Notes under the pieces: generated by a model
What the model was told of the DNA's origin: nothing
The model's database searches: none
What the model saw: the letters and a program-made list of their open reading frames with translations, nothing else
Assembly: GCA_039922435.1 (NCBI GenBank)
Contig: JBDTES010000027.1
Coordinates: 1 to 5,885, forward strand
DNA from: JBDTES01 sp039922435
GTDB lineage: Bacteria > Patescibacteriota > Saccharimonadia > Saccharimonadales > UBA4665
DNA length: 5,885 nt
Direction: 5' to 3'
Position numbers and translations under genes: made by a program
In this document: positions 5,310 through 5,885 of the stretch, in pieces
Layout: each line of letters begins with the position of its first letter
How positions within the stretch are numbered: the first letter of the stretch is position 1

Positions 5310-5885
5310 ATGGATAACGGCACCAATTCAACTGACCCTAATCGTGATCTTGCTGAGGCGCCTCTAGGTGGTAGTCCAGATAGTTTTGACGGCACCCTGG
5401 CGGTGAGTAGTAGTGCTGCTGCTGATGTTGAGACGTCTCTAGCCACCAATATTGAGCCCGATGAGGCTCCGGTGGCTGCAGTTAGTCCAGAAACTACGCT
5501 GCAGGCACCTATCCAGCTAGCGGATCCTGTTAAACCACCCGGCCCAGTAAAAGGCCATCACTCAGTAAAGATCTTATTGCTAGTCGTAGTCGCCTTAGTT
5601 ATTTTGGTGGCAGCCGTGGCAGCTGGCTACGCGTACGGCAGAGGCAAAACTATGTCGGAGACCACTGCTAAACCAGCCGCTGCCAGTGCTATGAGCGCAA
5701 TGCCCGTCCCGCAGGGTGCCACTATTCTTGAACAGTGCGAACCGGGTCTCGGCAGGCAATACATACTGCCCAAAGATATTCCAGGCGGTCCTGTGTACAA
5801 CGTATATCAAGGCAAACTGACAGGCATTCAGTATATGATTAGTTTAAAATCGCTCGGATCACTGGACCAAGCTGTCAACGACCTG
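5310..5885 (+). CDS. Single-pass membrane protein with Cys-bearing C-terminal region, 3' end missing
   Basis: The first 192 codons are present and run off the right edge. Residues 1-85 form an acidic, Ala/Pro/Ser/Thr-rich segment without predicted structure, followed by a Lys/His patch (KGHHSVK). A single transmembrane helix spans about 87-109 (ILLLVVVALVILVAAVAAGY) and is followed by RGK. A short Ala/Pro/Ser linker leads to a structured region starting near residue 135: QGATILEQC (the only Cys so far, Cys143), then YILPKDIPGGPVYNVYQGK and GIQYM. That pattern resembles an uncharacterised family I recall from Saccharibacteria, but I cannot name a domain. With a basic patch before the helix, topology could be cytoplasmic N-terminus and external C-terminal domain. 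The ATG at 5310 is chosen because promoter elements lie just upstream and no Shine-Dalgarno competes. It is divergent from the dCache kinase, so shared regulation is possible. Function unknown. Confidence 0.85.
   Translation, partial: MDNGTNSTDPNRDLAEAPLGGSPDSFDGTLAVSSSAAADVETSLATNIEPDEAPVAAVSPETTLQAPIQLADPVKPPGPVKGHHSVKILLLVVVALVILVAAVAAGYAYGRGKTMSETTAKPAAASAMSAMPVPQGATILEQCEPGLGRQYILPKDIPGGPVYNVYQGKLTGIQYMISLKSLGSLDQAVNDL

Noticed and set aside
5595..5810. 71-codon minus-strand open frame
   Set aside because: It is antisense to the membrane protein starting at 5310, which has a clear transmembrane helix and continuous frame.

Overview
The window reads as a chromosomal segment of a low-complexity bacterium, most likely a Patescibacteria/CPR member and probably Saccharibacteria (TM7). 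The reasons are the style of the histidine kinases and stand-alone receivers, and a single-pass protein at the right edge whose Cys-bearing C-terminal region resembles a family I associate with Saccharibacteria. Starts without Shine-Dalgarno sequences also fit. The lineage is an inference from recall, not from a search. TGA is used as an ordinary stop, so the Gracilibacteria/SR1-type recoding does not apply.

Layout, left to right: (1) positions 1-1232, plus strand: the 3' part of a PAS/HisKA/HATPase histidine kinase, coupled by a 4-nt GTGA overlap to a 123-aa receiver-only response regulator. (2) 1233-1993: about 760 bases with no intact gene. The right half looks like a decayed or frameshifted minus-strand gene (about 1893-1539). 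The left half holds two inverted repeats and nothing convincing as coding. (3) 1994-2536, plus strand: a 180-aa membrane protein with two transmembrane helices and a bacterial PH domain. (4) 5210-2594, minus strand: a complete 754-aa dCache-HAMP-PAS-HisKA-HATPase sensor kinase followed, with a 32-nt overlap, by a second receiver-only regulator of 127 aa. (5) 5310 to the right edge, plus strand: an incomplete single-pass membrane protein, divergent from the kinase over a 99-bp shared promoter region.

Together the genes give two separate kinase/receiver pairs, neither with a DNA-binding output domain. Phosphotransfer presumably ends in protein-protein interaction or in a further partner outside the window. 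A recurring feature is the start region: at four starts (1893 minus, 1994 plus, 5210 minus, 5310 plus) a -10-like hexamer lies only 4-6 nt upstream of ATG with no Shine-Dalgarno sequence, which suggests leaderless or near-leaderless transcripts. Downstream genes in the two operons rely instead on overlap with the preceding gene. I see no rRNA, tRNA, CRISPR array, insertion sequence or phage module, and no clearly new biological system.
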